From NCBI GenBank assembly GCA_015178975.1, contig WHVD01000005.1:1550001-1614000 (forward strand): 64,000 bases of DNA, given 5' to 3'. Under the pieces are notes generated by a model. The model did no database searches and was not told the DNA's origin. It saw only the letters and a program-made list of their open reading frames with translations. This stretch comes from Hysterangium stoloniferum (lineage: Eukaryota; Basidiomycota; Agaricomycetes; Hysterangiales; Hysterangiaceae). Every line of letters begins with the position of its first letter. The first letter of the stretch is position 1. Shown in pieces: positions 1-12,547 of this stretch. Both the position numbers and the translations under genes were made by a program.

Positions 1-3000
1 GATCTCAAAAATCATTTACTGATTCTACCTTGTTGGATCGAAGGTCTGGTTCAAAACCCATTCGTGGATGACGTCCACAGTCTAACATGAATGGTGTCTG
101 TTGTGTAGATGCATGGATATGGTTGTTATATTGGAATTCTGCAAGTGGGAGAAGATCAACCCAGTCTGATTGGCGCTGATTTACAAAAATCTGTAGATAT
201 GTCTCCAACTCTTGGTTGACTCTGTCCATCAGCCTGAGGGTGGTAGGCTGTGGAATAGGCTGGTTGAATACCAAGGAGTCAGTATAATTCCCGAGTGACT
301 TGACTTGCAAACTGTGATCCACGATCTGAGATAACTCACTGTGGAAGTCCATGATGCTTCCACACATCCTTGAAAAAGATCCAAGCTGCACCAACAGAGT
401 CAACAGTCTTATGTGAAGGTAGGAAGTGTCCACACTTTGTCATGAGATCTACAATCACCATCACTGAATCATACCCTTGGGATTCAGGTAGGTCAACTAT
501 GAAGTCAACACTAGTTGTATCCCATCGATCTTCTGGTGTGGCATTTGGGTGTAATTCTCCAATTGGCATTCGATGCTGGAACTTGGTGCACATACAGATG
601 TCACAGGTCTTGACATACTGCCCTATATATCGCAATATGCCTGGCCACCAAAAGTTGTGACTGATCAGCTCTAAGGTCTTCCATCGTCCTGCATGGCCAG
701 CGATCCGAGAGTCATGATGCTGTTCCACAATTCTACACCTCAGTTCTGGGTCAGTTGGTACATATATTTTTCCCCGATACAATACCAGTCCATCCTCCTC
801 TGACCATTCCATTAATCTGATGGATCAGCCACCAGATTTTCAGAGCTCCTTCACTGCTGTGATCACTGCTTCCTCCTGTTCACCCTTCTCATTTCCTTGA
901 TGAATAGCAGCGAGGAATTCATGTTCTGGCCCATGTATTGACACACCCTCCATGGTTTGAATTGGAAAAAACTCTGGCTTAAGTAGGGTTATGTCTGAGT
1001 TGTCACCTTCCCCAGAGCCATGGTCAGCCCAGCGAGAGAGTGCATCAGTTTTGCCCATCGAGTGTCCTGGTCGGTCGTGCAGTTGGAAATCAAAATGTGC
1101 CAAGAACAGGGACCATTGGGCCTGTCTTCAATTTAACTTCTTTGAGGACATGAAGTACTCAAGGTTTTTGTGGTCAGTCCACACCTCCACTGAGTGTCGT
1201 GCCCCCTCTAGAAAATGTCTCCACTCATCAAAGGCACAGATCACTGCAAGCATCTCTTTGTCATGGATCTCATAATTGTGTTTGACAGCTGACAGGCTTT
1301 TTGAGTAAAAGGCAACAGGATGCCACTTTCCATCCTCCTGTTGTTGTGAGAGGACTGCTCCAGTGGCATAGTCTGATGAGTCAGCTTCAACTTGAAATGG
1401 TTTTGAGTCATCAGGCATTGTCAGAATCGGTGCATTTGTAACCAGATCCTTGAGGAAAAGGAAAGCTTGGTCCTCTGTTATAGTCCACCTCCAAGCTGAT
1501 TCCTTTTTTGTGAGGTCAAACAGTGGTTGTGCATGGTGGGAGAAATCTACTATAAATTGCCTATAGAAGTTGGTAAACCCAAGGAAGGCTTGTATCTCTT
1601 TCCAGCTAGTTGGAGTGGGCCAATCACGCACACCTGACACCTTGATTGGGTCCATCTCTGCTTGGTTTTCAGATATGACTAGGCCCAGGTATTCAATATT
1701 TGTTCTTTTGAACTCACACTTCTCTGGCTTAAGGTAGAGCTTATACTCACGAAGACGCTCAAGGACCAGTAATAGGACACGGCGATGTTCCTCAAGTGTC
1801 TTGGTAAAGATGAGGATGTCATCCAGGTAGACACATACGACTCCTTCAGCAATCAAATCCTGAAAAATATCATTCATCATAGTCTGGAAGGTTGCTGGGC
1901 TGTTAGTGAGACCAAAAAACATGACTAAGGGTTCAAACAACCCTCTATTTGTTCGGAAGGCAGCCTTCCACTCATCCCCCTCTTTTATGCAAACATTGTT
2001 GTAGCCTCATCTAATATCAAGCTTTGTGAAATACCGTGCCCCTTTCAATCAATTTACCAGCTCTGAAATGAGTGGGAGTGGATATCAATTTTTTATGGTT
2101 TGGTCATTCAGTATACGGTAATCTTGGACAAGTCGAAGAGAGCCATCCTTCTTCTTGATGAAGAAAACTGGGAATGCCATGGGTGACTTAGAAGGATGTA
2201 TCTGACCAGTTGCCAAGTTTTCAGCAATAAAGATATCCAGTTCTGTCTGCTCATTGAGGGACATAGGGTAGACCTTACAATTGGTTGATTTTGCATCAGG
2301 GATTAGTTCAATTGCATGGTCCCAAGGTTTTCAATCTGGTAGTGAATCAAATGAGTCCTTAGAAAATACATCTTCAAAGGTGTGGAGATACTCTGGGACA
2401 ACATCTCAGAAACCTTTTGAACTTGGTGTGTTGAACCTTCATTAGCCTCTGCTAATCACTGAGACACTGTATCAGATGCTCGAATCTGACTTGGAGTCAG
2501 TTCTGGGTGCAGCACTGTGACAAATACCTGATCTTCATCTTCAATCGAGTCATCCATTTAGTCCTCCACCTCATCAGGCTGATCAGGTAGCAAGTCAGGA
2601 ATTGGCTCTTCTATTTCCTCAGATGTGAAGATTGGGGCTGGGGCATCTCTGCAAGCTTGTAAACATCTGATCTCTTCATGTGCCTGGAGGGTTGAGATTT
2701 TACACTCTTTACAGTGTGGGTTGCAACGAGTCATCTTGACTTCTTGTGTCTGCCAATTTATCTCAGGATTGTGATCCTGAAGCCAGGTATAGCCAAGTAA
2801 AAGAGTTCCTTCCCAAGCTTGGTGACTGCAAATAATGCCTTCTCTGAGTGGTCCTTGTAATGGAGGACCAGTTCAGCAACTTCAGTGATTGTACCTGCTT
2901 CATTGGGTGTCCCATCTACATTGTACACATGGATTAGGTAAAGGAGTGATCATGTGGCAATTCCATTTTCATGCACATAGTCTTGGTCAATGAACAAACC

Positions 3001-4364
3001 AGTTGCACCACAATCAACCAATGCACGAGTCAATTGGAGGAGACCAGTGTCAGTTGTTTGGAGTTCAACCTTTAGGTGTAATGATTTGGCAGTTGCAGTT
3101 GAGGAAATAATGAAAGATTTTGGAAAATGGCGTTCCCAAACTGGTCTTCTATGATGTGAATGGACAGAAGGGGGCTTGGATGGAGTAGGTATGATTTGAA
3201 TTCCAGTGTCCTCACTCAATGGAGGTTCAACTTCAGATGTATTAACTGTACATATATCATCAACTGAGAGGACACTGAATCTATTTGAAAGTGGCAGTGA
3301 GGGCATACCCTTCACTTGCTGCTGTCGGGAAAACCTGAAACAGGCTGTAGTTCAGCCCCTCGCAGAGAATCATCAGTTTCGGCCACTCTACTACAAGCAA
3401 TTCGGACATCTGCTTCAGCAAGCAGGATATCCTGTCCTTCCTGATCAAGGCTAGTGAGTAATGAATGGATCCTCTGCAGTTTACGAGGGCAGTCTCGACT
3501 GAAGTGACCTGGTTGACGACATTCGAAGCAGAGGGTCGAAGGAAGGCCGTGGCCTTTGGTTGCATCAACATCCATCGTGTCGATTGGTTTTGAGAAAGGT
3601 AGAGTCAGCATAGGGTGTGGGAGATGTGGGAGGATGATACATGGGAGCATTGGAGGTTTCGACGTGACCGGTCGCGTCGTGATGCCTGACGAGTGAAATA
3701 TCTCATTCACATTTTGATTTCGGTCGAAGTGGGAAGCGGCTTCATACCAGCATACGATAGCTAACAGGTCCTTGTAACCTGCAAGGTCAATGAGTTCTTG
3801 AAACTCATCTATGTATTCGTCAACTGTTCTTCTGGCTTGGTGGTAAGTCGTCCCTTCTAGTTTGATGCAAGCCATAGCTGCTTTGTCAGCTGGGAAAAAT
3901 TCACATTTGAATGTCTGCACAAAGGTCTCCCATGACACCACCGTCTCTCCTTGGCTCCACGATTTCATGAGCCAGTTCGCAAAAAGGGTGACTCGACCAG
4001 TTTTCATAAATGACACCACCCACTGTACTTTCGTCTCATCCATTTGGAATTTTGATCTGTTCATGCTGATGTATAACAGACATGAATTGTAAAAAGTACA
4101 TCCGCCGGATCAATCGCCGTTGTACACATTCAGGAGTGGGACCTTTGGACCTGAGTTCATCAAAGCAGCAGAAGGGATCGACGTAGGTAACGCTGTCAGT
4201 CATGGAGGATTCGCTGGTGGTTGCGATTGTACAGTAAGTTGATGGAGGATTTGTTGCAACAAGTCCATGTTTTGTTTCTGGGAGGCTTGGAGTTCGCGAA
4301 TGTTGTTACTGTGCTGTTCCAGCACCTGGTGAGGATTGGCCATAGAAGTTGACATGATGGTAAA

Positions 4365-6400
4365 TGTTATGTATTTCTAAGTTTTTTCCAATTTTTAAAC
4401 AATTTCCCCTAACAAATTGCGAAAACAAATATTCAAATGTAATTATATTGCGACGATTAAATTGTACAATATTTGTTTGATTTATCTTAAATTTATACAA
4501 TTTATTTTGTATTTTTATCTAATAAATTGAGCAAATTATTGAATTTCTACTTTTTATTCTTTTTTGATTAATATGTCGGCGACTCAGCGCTTATTCACAA
4601 CGCGCGAGTAATCATGTGACATTCACATGATATTTCAAACTCCGACGCTGACAAAACGCGATTTGAAATACTCGCGCATTATCAAGGCGAAATATATTTT
4701 TTTTTATATTATTATAATAAAATATTATATTTATAACTAACTAAAAGTAAATATAATAATATAATAATATAAAACCGGCCTGGCGTTTATTACACGGCGC
4801 GCGGGAAAATCGTCACAACGAGTGACAACCGTCATAACAGGTGACAGTTGTCACAGAGGCGCGCGACGGTCACAGAGGCGCGCGACGGTCACAGAGGCGC
4901 GCGACGGTCACAAAGGCGCGCGACGGTCACAAAGGCGCGCGACGGTCACAAAGGCGCGCGACGGTCACAAAGGCGCGCGACGGTCACAAAGGCGCGCGAC
5001 TGTCACAACACGTGACAGTCACAAGACGCGAAGGGTGTCATGCGCGCGCACAGGCGCGAGAGCATTATGTCATCATATATGCTACTGCAACAAAAACAGG
5101 AAACTCTCTGGAACATTCCAGTGGCTTCCAATGGAACATTAGTTAATAGGTACTAATATTAGATAGAATATTGTAGAATATTCTATAAAATTCTACAATG
5201 TTCCATTATGCCAAGAATATTCTATAGTGTCTTAGAAGTAGTTAGAACCTTCCACAATGCTCTAGAAAATTCTAGAAAATTCTAAATGACATCACTCCTC
5301 CCAGAATGACATCATTAAATCTTCTAGAATCTTCTAAATGTCTCAGACTAAAATGTATATAAGGAGCTCAGCTCCAGCCTTGAATAGAAGAATCAATCAT
5401 ATCATCACATCAACCCACCACATCTGTGTGTGTCACTGCAGCAAGCAGGCTACTCCACCCCTATCTGGGCAGTTGGACATCTAATTCCACCTCTATCTGA
5501 GCTGTTGGAAACCCTTGCCACCTCTATCAGAGTTGTTGGCCCAATCAGATCCCTTGTCACCTCAATCTGAGCTGTTGACTGATCTGCTGTTCCCCTGTCA
5601 TCTCAATCTGAGTTGTTGACTTTTGTTCCCCCTTGCCACTTCTTAATTGAATAGTTGGCTATCTTTTATATATTATTTCCACTTCAGTTAGAGTTGTTGG
5701 TTATCAACTAATAATATATAAATAATCTCATACTATAGTCATCTCTTAATTGAGTACTGATTATTAGTTTTCCTTACATTGTTATTTGTAGTTTAAGACT
5801 TCAGTCACCTCTAGTTGAGTAATTTGACTGTTTATTGCATTACAAATAATCCTTGTTCGATTGTTCATTCATTGTGAATCAGTAAAGCATATTCACATAA
5901 ACAAATACTGAGAATATCCTTGCAGAATCCTTAAGACTACATTAAGATCCTGATAAGTTAATATCACAGTAGACCTTGTAGGTTAGTATAAATAAAGCAT
6001 ATATTAGCCAAATAGTGTTTTATTCTATATCTAATCTTTTGACCCGTTTATAAATATTTTTACTGTTTGACAAATAGTATAAAATATATATAAACTAGCT
6101 AGCATTGAAGTTAAATCTAGCTTTGGAATCAGTAAATTGTTATTCTTATTTTAGTAGTTGTTATCACAGAAAAGAACAAGCTTGCACAAGCAGCTCTCAA
6201 AACCTTCTTTGCGAAGTAGGGTGCATATATTCAAGTAAACTCTTGACTTCAGGGGTTCTAAGTCTATTAAGGCTGCCACTGATTAATATCAAATACTTAA
6301 ATTATTTTACCTTGCAGTGAATTGAGTATTTGCACATTTTGATTCAGCATTGGACTCCTTTTTCCAGAAGATAATATTGAAATAAGGCTAATACATTACA
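4365..6400 (-). repeat. LTR-A, 2036 bp LTR of the gypsy element
   Basis: On the plus strand it begins TGTTATGTATT and ends AATACATTACA, a short inverted pair with the usual TG...CA ends. A second copy of the same LTR lies at 45821-48951, which fixes both ends independently. It holds a GC-rich minisatellite at 4850-5000, otherwise AT-rich DNA, and blocks near 5450-5900 in which a phrase like 'CACCTCTATCTGAGCTGTTG' recurs about every 60-70 bp. At 2 kb it is long for a fungal gypsy LTR. Confidence 0.9.
4850..5000. repeat. Minisatellite, eight 19-bp units, inside LTR-A
   Basis: Eight head-to-tail copies of a 19-base unit, GGTCACAAAGGCGCGCGAC, the first three with CAGAGG in place of CAAAGG. Because 19 is not a multiple of three, all frames stay open and give a repetitive Arg/His-rich reading (about 100 residues, 4822-5146), which is a by-product of the repeat and not a gene. 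The unit is rich in CpG and contains the self-complementary core GCGCGC. Confidence 0.95.
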
Positions 6401-6824
6401 GTAAAAGTGAGGGGAGAGAACCACGTGCAAACTCGAAGTTAGTTAGATCTGTAGAGATGTCGAACTCGTGATATTGAATATAGCTTGAAAATTGTGGCGG
6501 TAGCTCCAGTCACTCGATGAGAGACTTTTCTTCTGTAAGGGTGACTCTCTAGACCACACTAACTCGCACTATGACTGAGTTGGGGTACTAGCAGAGGAAA
6601 TCTGAAGTGAGTTTATACCTGTCTAATTACATACATGTAGAATACAATATTACTTACCTAGCAGAGGAAATCCAAAGAGAAAAGTCTAAGGAATCCTCGG
6701 CTAGTGGGTGACTAACTAAAGGTGCAGTGGAGTTTGAAAATGTGATAACAACAAGGTGCCCCTCAGTCTTTACTTATGAAACTATATTAAGGAGAGTCAG
6801 AAGTGAAATTGGAAAACTTAAGAT
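6401..6824. other. Repeat debris (LTR-D-like, minus orientation), no gene
   Basis: From about 6534 to 6760 this matches, in reverse, DNA at about 41350-41574; both carry two phrases ending in CTGCTAG and a 'GGATTCCTTAGAC' block. The piece starts TGTAAGGGTGAC, which looks like an LTR edge. No clean second edge or target duplication was found. 6401-6533 shows nothing recognisable. Confidence 0.45.
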
Positions 6825-7529
6825 TGTCCCCTGATAGGACTCCAGGCACTAACTTATATGCACCCACACCCTATACGCACCCATTGTCAATTTACCGGAA
6901 TTACTGCCGGACTCCATATATCAGACTTGTCTACATTCAACTTCATTACGTTGTGTATCAGTCACTGGAATACCCCCCGGACTCCATCCCTGTCTATGTC
7001 TGACCTCATCCCACGCATCAGTCACTGGACCCCACTCGGAAAACCCGTCATCCCTCTAACAGAGCCCCATTCCTGTTTTAGTCAAATGACCTGTCACAAT
7101 TTGGACTCTGCTCCCGCTCCATTTCCCATTATGGTTTATGATCTGTCACAATTCAGACTCTGCTCTGTTCCGTCCCATTCCTAACACCAAATTTGGTGTT
7201 TCCTATTCCCGTTTTATGTTTTGTTAGTTTCGTTTCATTATTACTGGATTTGGTATGGCATTCATTCCATGGTCTATATAGTCTGGCAGATGTTGTACAT
7301 ACAATCCAGTCAGAAAATCAGCTTAGATTCCCCCCAGTAATCTAATACATTTTCCACTCTAAACTCCTACTTGAATCACACTGCTCATGCTAGTTGGAGC
7401 CCATGGGCTCTGGCACATCTATCTCTCTTATTTATCTCGACTCTTGTTAAGAACTAGAAACTGACTAATGTCGGTGGACCGACGGGGACTGATCAGAAGG
7501 ACTTGGCTTCAGCTTATGTGCTGCACCCT

Positions 7530-9254
7530 TGTCAGGAACCGGAAAATCCGCCGGCCTCTGGGCCTCTGGGCCCCCAGACCCCGTCCTACATGCTCCCAAC
7601 CCTCTATATTGTATAGTTACAACCGGAGTTCCCACGGGAGCCTGCACGTCAACTTGTTTATGCCTGACTCTCTGTACGCACCCCACCTGTCTGCACCTAA
7701 CCCTCTATGTCTCATACACCAGTCCTCGGACTCCTCCGGACTCCGGACTCCACCCTACATATACCCGACACTCTGTGTCTTATGTACCAGTCACCGGACT
7801 CTGACCGGACTCCTGGAATCCCTCTAACAGAGCATAGAACCCCGCTCCTGTTATCTGTCTCTGCGTCTCTGTGAAGAGTGGTGGGTTCTGACCACTCTAT
7901 ATACGAAGAATAGTGTTTATTCAACTACTATTAGAGAGTATTGACCGTCAGTACAATACTATAGACTACTAGACTGTTAGTACTAGTATAAGAACGCACT
8001 GCACGCCTCAAGAGCAACTGTATAGTTGCTCGCGACGGCTTAGAACAGTAAGATAACGAGTTGACCCTTTACGGTACAACTAGTAGCTAGAAATAAGAAA
8101 GATACTCAGCTAAAGACTGAGTGTCTAGGATAGAGTATTAGTGGCGTGAGTCAACTACGGTGTCGAAGAGCGCAAAGTCTTGAAAGCGGAACTCGACCTT
8201 AGCGGTTCGAGTTCAAAAGGCTATTAGTAGACTAGAGAATGCTACCTTTATGGTAGCTGAGATACTACCCTTGACACCTCTCGTTATTCGACGTCTGAGT
8301 CGTTACGAAGTGGTGTCTGCTGGGTAAAAAGTTGTCTGTCGTTTGGCACTGAGGGCGCCCATACGTATACACAAAGCTTCGAACTACAAATCAAGGTGTG
8401 CTCGAAATATAGAAAGAATATAAAGAAAGAAAATAAAAGGTAAATAATAAAGTACTATAATCCGGTTATTATTCCTTAGTCCAGGTATGCATATATGCAT
8501 ACCCTTTACAGTCTCACACACCAGTCATTGGAAAACCCACCGGACTCCACTGGACCTCCTGCACATCAAACCTGTCTACACCCGACACTATCTTGTGCAC
8601 CAAGTCACCGGACTCCGACCGGACTTCCGGAACCCCTCTAACTGAGCCCTGCTCCAGTTATGGTTAAATGACCTGTCATGATTCGTTCTCCGCTCCCGTT
8701 CTGTTCCGTCCCTAATTCCCAGTTTAGTATTTACTTGTTTCGTTTTATGTTTAATAGTTCTGCCTCTCATTAATACCGGATTTGGTATTATTACATTTCA
8801 CAGTCTATATAAGTCTGCTATATTCATGTACTTAGAATCCAGTTTCAATCTCGAACTAGTTTTCCCCCAAACAAGTTTGATCCTTGAACAAGTTTCCCTT
8901 CAATCCCAGTCTCTAGTCCTCTTGTCTGTCTGCATGCTCGATTCCCGGAACTCCCACAGGAACTCTGGAATCTATATCTCCTTGCATGCATTCTGTCAGT
9001 TCGAAATATGGATGCCCAAATGAGTGTACGAGGGCGCAGCCTATAAGCTGAAGCCAAGTCCATCTCAGTCGTACCCATTCTCTGGTAACTATTCTGATAC
9101 AACACTCCCTTGTACTACTAATATTCCCAGAAACTCCCCGGACCTATTACCCGGGGAGTCCATGGGACTATTACCCGGAAAGTGTGTGTTCGAAATATAG
9201 TTACCAGAGAAACCTCTGCGGGACTATCTGTGGAGCTTTGTTCAGAACTTAACA
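7530..9254 (-). repeat. LTR-G (diverged LTR-E relative) inside LTR-B (TSD ACCCT)
   Basis: Starts TGTCAGGAACCGG and ends CAGAACTTAACA, flanked on both sides by ACCCT (7525-7529 and 9255-9259). Much of its sequence resembles LTR-E in reverse, including the 'CTCTAACTGAGCCC' block and, near 9031-9060, the shared TTGGCTTCAGCTTAT module. Without its own nested insert it would be about 1.08 kb. It is younger than the LTR-B around it and older than the LTR-H within it. Confidence 0.85.
7870..8510 (+). repeat. Solo LTR-H, innermost layer (TSD GTCTC)
   Basis: A 641-bp block that begins TGTGAAGAGTGG and ends ACCCTTTACA, flanked by GTCTC at 7865-7869 and 8511-8515. It is unlike the surrounding LTR sequence. 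The first ~35 bases resemble the reverse of the end of the short repeat at 17116-17337. As the innermost layer it is the most recent insertion of this nest. Confidence 0.88.
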
Positions 9255-10113
9255 ACCCTCACAGTTGTCCGTCAAGTGTCCTTAAATTTCGGGTGGGCAA
9301 AGACTAGTCCCAGCGAATACCTCTCGGTGAGAACTACTGATCGGAATCGAGGGATGAGTCAAGTGTCGGGCCGAGGGGTTGGGGACCGAAGGGGGGTGAG
9401 CGCATGCAAAGGCGGAAGACAGAATTCTTAGTATGAGATTTCTAGAGGCGTAAGAGGGTATTCTGAGTCAATATTCTGATTGCCTAGTAACTACAACTAC
9501 AGCGGGTTCATATACAAGTATCAGGCATCTAGAAAATACTAACGGGGAGAAGGGCAAAATGGTATTAACAATAAGCTTGACTAGGAACGGGAAGTTTATG
9601 ATTAGTTCGGAGGCCGATGATAACCGAGAGTGAAATTACAGTAAAAGGAAATAGTTCGAGGGTTACAACTATATATAGACATATGTGAAACATAGGATAG
9701 AGCGGATCATCATAATAAAAGGGACGTATCAGAGTTTAACCAGATAGTTCGAGTGTATTTTGATGTGGGCGTAAACAGAGTTTGATCACTGCAAAGACAT
9801 ACGTCAGCATCGGGAGGCTGATGGTTTCCGAAGTGGTGACTTGAACTGTAACCTGAATTGTCGATGTGTGGCAATAACCTTGGGGACTGATAGGGTTGTG
9901 ACACGGTCATAACAACTCCCGACCTCTCGACCCATGACCTTCGACCTACGACCCCTCAACCCACGAACCCCACCCAGACTCCCCAGGATTCCTGTCCGCC
10001 TGTCTGAAATTGGACAACACGATCTCACAAGGGCACAGCCTATAAGCTGAAGCCAAGTCCTACTGGATATTCTGTGGGTTTCTCCAGAAACCCACCATGT
10101 ACGTACCTTAACA

Positions 10114-10421
10114 TATGGCAAGAATACAGAAGATGTGGTCTTTCAGCAAGACAATGACCCCAAACACAAGAGATCACAATGATAAAAATTGTACAATATT
10201 CTCTTGATTTATATTGAAATTATGCAATTTATTTTGTATTTTTATGCTCACCAATTGGTGTAATGACAATGGATTTGTGGTCATGGTATGGCCACCTCAG
10301 TTTGCTGATTTAATCCAATTGAACACCTCTGGTATCACCTCAAAAACAGGCTGGGAGAGTATGAAGTGGCACCCAAGAGTATTTATGAGTTGTGAGAGAG
10401 GGTTCAGACTGAATATAGAAG
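10114..10421 (+). pseudogene. Tc1-type transposase fragment with an LTR-A filler patch
   Basis: Two stretches (10114-10172 and about 10250-10421) match the C-terminal half of the Tc1 transposase gene at 44530-44790 at high identity, including the codons for QQDND and DLNPIEHLW. Between them the expected ~13 bases are replaced by about 75 bp that resemble LTR-A (compare 4437-4513). Both ends are cut by LTR-E copies in opposite orientations. A chance open frame of 163 codons (10214-10705) runs through this junction and should not be taken as a gene. Confidence 0.8.
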
Positions 10422-11417
10422 TGTTAAGGAGTATGTGTGGAGCTTATCAGAGGGTTTCCAGAGAAACCCACGGGAAAGCTGGTAGGACTTGGCTTCAGCT
10501 TATAGGCTGCACCCTCATGAGATTGCAACATCCAATTTCAAATGGGCGGATGGGAAACCTGGAGAGTCTGGGGATAGATGATAGGTTGGGAGTCGGGGAG
10601 GTCAACGGTGGGAAACCCATGGAGTCATTGATTGGTCAGGGAGGTCAAGTGATGATAAGTCGGAGGTCAAGCGATAGGAGAGTCGGAGCCTGTAGGCTCC
10701 AATGAGGTTGAAGCGGTATTCTCAAAGAGGAGTTTAGAGTGGAAGAGGAACTGTTACGACTGTGTCGCAACCCTATCAGTCCCCGAGGTTATCACCACAC
10801 ATCGACAATTCAGGTTACAGTTGAAGTCACCACTTCGGAAACCATCGGCCTCCCGACGCTGACATATGTCTTCGTGGTGATCAAACTCCGTTTATGCCCA
10901 TGTCAAAATACACTCAAACTATCTGGTTAAACTCTGATACGTCCCTTTTATTATGATGATCTTCTCTATCCTATGTTTCACATATGTCTATATATAGTTG
11001 TAACCATTGAACTATTTCCTTTTACCGTAATTCCGCTCTTGGTTATCATCGGCCTCTGAACTAATCATAAACTTCCCGTTCCTAGTCAAGCCTATTATTA
11101 ATACCATTTTCTGCCCTTCTCCCCGTTAGTATTTTCTAGACACCTGATACTTGTATATGAACCCACTGTAGTTGTAGTTACTAGGCAATCAGAATATCGA
11201 CTCAGAATACCCTCTTACACCTCTAGAAGTCTCATACTAAGAATTCCGTCTTCCACCTTTGCGTGCGCTCGCCCCCCTTCAGTCTCTGACCCCTCGGCCC
11301 GACACTCGACTCATCCCTCGATTCCGATCGGTAGTTCTCACCGAGAGGTATTCGCTGGGACTAGTCTTTGCCCGCCTGAAATTTAAGGACACTTGACAGA
11401 CAACTGTGAGGGTGCAG

Positions 11418-11553
11418 TGTTAGAAGTCCTAGTGTTGCACATTGTCGATGCTCGGCTAATTGTGTACTATACAGTAGCTTAGTCATCAGATGTATTTAGG
11501 TAGGGACTTTGTCATCCCCTCACCCACATGAAATCCTGTTGCATATCCTTACA
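11418..11553 (+). repeat. TRIM left terminal repeat
   Basis: 136 bp, begins TGTTAGAAGTCC and ends CATATCCTTACA. Almost the same as 13089-13224. Confidence 0.9.
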
Positions 11554-11615
11554 GGTTATGGGCCCCACCAGTTGCCTCTAATTTGCTTATCTACTGCTGC
11601 TATATCTAAACTACA

Positions 11616-12340
11616 TGTTACGACCGTGTTGCAACCCTATCGGTCCCAAGGTTATTGCCACTTATCAATGTTTTCAAGTTACCACTTCGGAAACCATTGG
11701 CCCCCGAAGCTGACGTATGTTTTTGCGATGATCAAACTCTGTTTACGCCCACGTCAAAATAACTTGTATTGTCTGGTTAAACTTTTGATACGTCCTTTTT
11801 ATTATGTTGATCTGTTCAATCCTATGTTTCACCTATGTCTATCTATATTTGTAGTCCTTGAACTATTTCCTTTTATCGTAATTCCGCTCTCGGTTATCAT
11901 CGGCCTCCGAACTAATCATAAACTTCCCGTTCCTAGTCAAGCTTATTGTTAATACCGTTTTCCGCCCTTCTCCCCATTAGTATTTTCTAGACGCCTGTTA
12001 CTGGTATATGAACCCACTGTAGTTGTAGTTACTAGGCAATCAGAATATCGACTCAGAATACCCTCATACGTTTGTAACAGTCTCATACTAAGAATCCCCC
12101 CATCCGCCTTCGTGTGCGCTCGCCCACTCCTGGCCCCGACCCCTTGGCCTGACACTCGACTTGTCCTTCGGTCCCGATTGGTATCTCGCCGAAAGGAACC
12201 CTTTAGGATTAGTCTTCGCCCGTCCGAAATCTAAGGACACCCCACGGATATTTGCGAGGGCGCAGCACATAAGCTGAAGCCAAGTCCTTCTGATCGGTCC
12301 CTGTCAGCCACCGACATTAGTCAGTTTTCAGTTCTTAACA
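11616..12340 (-). repeat. Solo LTR-B inside the TRIM (TSD CTACA)
   Basis: 725 bp, starts TGTTACGACCGTG and ends CAGTTCTTAACA, flanked by CTACA at 11611-11615 and 12341-12345. It is the innermost layer here: LTR-E > LTR-B > TRIM > LTR-B. The same family therefore inserted both before and after the TRIM arrived. Confidence 0.95.
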
Positions 12341-12400
12341 CTACACCCCTTTGTCATTGTCAACATTGCTGCTCCTATTTCGAAAATTTTTGTTGGCACA

Positions 12401-12547
12401 ATGAGAGGTGAACTTACAAAGTGTGGTATTGGAACTAAAGATACTGTGGAGTGGCAGTGGTATATGGAGCATGGTTTATTGGGAATTGACTCACAGATTG
12501 TTGTACCTGTTCCTGGGTTTGATGAAGACAACAACATTCGACTTTGA
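12401..12547 (+). CDS. Small open frame inside the TRIM (48 aa), unrecognised
   Basis: ATG at 12401, TGA at 12545-12547. The reading (start MRGELTKCGIGTKDTVEW, end DEDNNIRL) has balanced, protein-like composition unlike the low-complexity DNA after it. I do not recognise a family. TRIM and LARD elements are known to carry captured host-gene pieces, so an exon fragment is one possibility; a chance frame is the other. Confidence 0.25.
   Translation: MRGELTKCGIGTKDTVEWQWYMEHGLLGIDSQIVVPVPGFDEDNNIRL

Larger units (their letters stand above)
1..6400 (-). mobile_element. Ty3/gypsy LTR retrotransposon, 5' LTR and internal part; runs off the window
   Basis: Read on the minus strand the parts come in Ty3/gypsy order: a 2.0 kb LTR at 4365-6400, gag at about 3300-4355 ending in a zinc knuckle (CFECRQPGHFSRDC, spacing C-X2-C-X4-H-X4-C), a retropepsin-like stretch near 2950-3300 (VDCGATGLFID), reverse transcriptase and RNase H at about 1110-2300 (YLDDIL), and integrase from about 1080 to the window edge with an HHCC zinc region and the start of the catalytic core. 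Integrase following RNase H places it in Ty3/gypsy, not copia. Gag begins only about ten bases inside the LTR edge and no tRNA-type primer site was recognised there. The coding region is broken in roughly half a dozen places, so this is a fossil, though protein motifs are still easy to read. The other LTR lies outside the window, so its target duplication cannot be checked. Confidence 0.93.
7445..9914 (+). repeat. Solo LTR-B inside LTR-E (TSD ACTCT/ACTCC)
   Basis: Starts TGTTAAGAACT and ends GGTCATAACA, matching the clean solo copy at 36788-37525. The flanking five bases are ACTCT on the left and ACTCC on the right, one mismatch. Its two arms (7445-7529 and 9255-9914) are separated by a nested 1.7 kb LTR. 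It contains no gag or pol, so it is a solo LTR. Confidence 0.88.
6825..10113 (-). repeat. LTR-E copy, minus orientation, host of a three-layer nest
   Basis: Its two arms (6825-7444 and 9915-10113) are the reverse of the LTR-E copies at 39497, 49456 and 52271: one arm carries the 'CACCCTATACGCACC' and 'AATCCAGTCAGAAAATCAGC' blocks, the other ends ...GTACCTTAACA. LTR-B (7445-9914) sits inside. The outer left edge is ragged and the flanks (AAGAT and TATGG) do not match, so the ancestral junction is damaged or rearranged. As the outermost shell it is the oldest part of this nest. Confidence 0.75.

Noticed and set aside
4850-5000. Possible CRISPR array
   Set aside because: Units are contiguous with no spacers, and the setting is a eukaryotic LTR.
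4822-5146. Two overlapping repetitive open frames of about 100 residues in the minisatellite
   Set aside because: All frames are open because a 19-bp unit without stops repeats; the peptide is a by-product of the array inside an LTR.
10214-10705. 163-residue open frame
   Set aside because: It runs across an LTR-A filler, a Tc1 fragment out of frame and the start of LTR-E; a chance mosaic.
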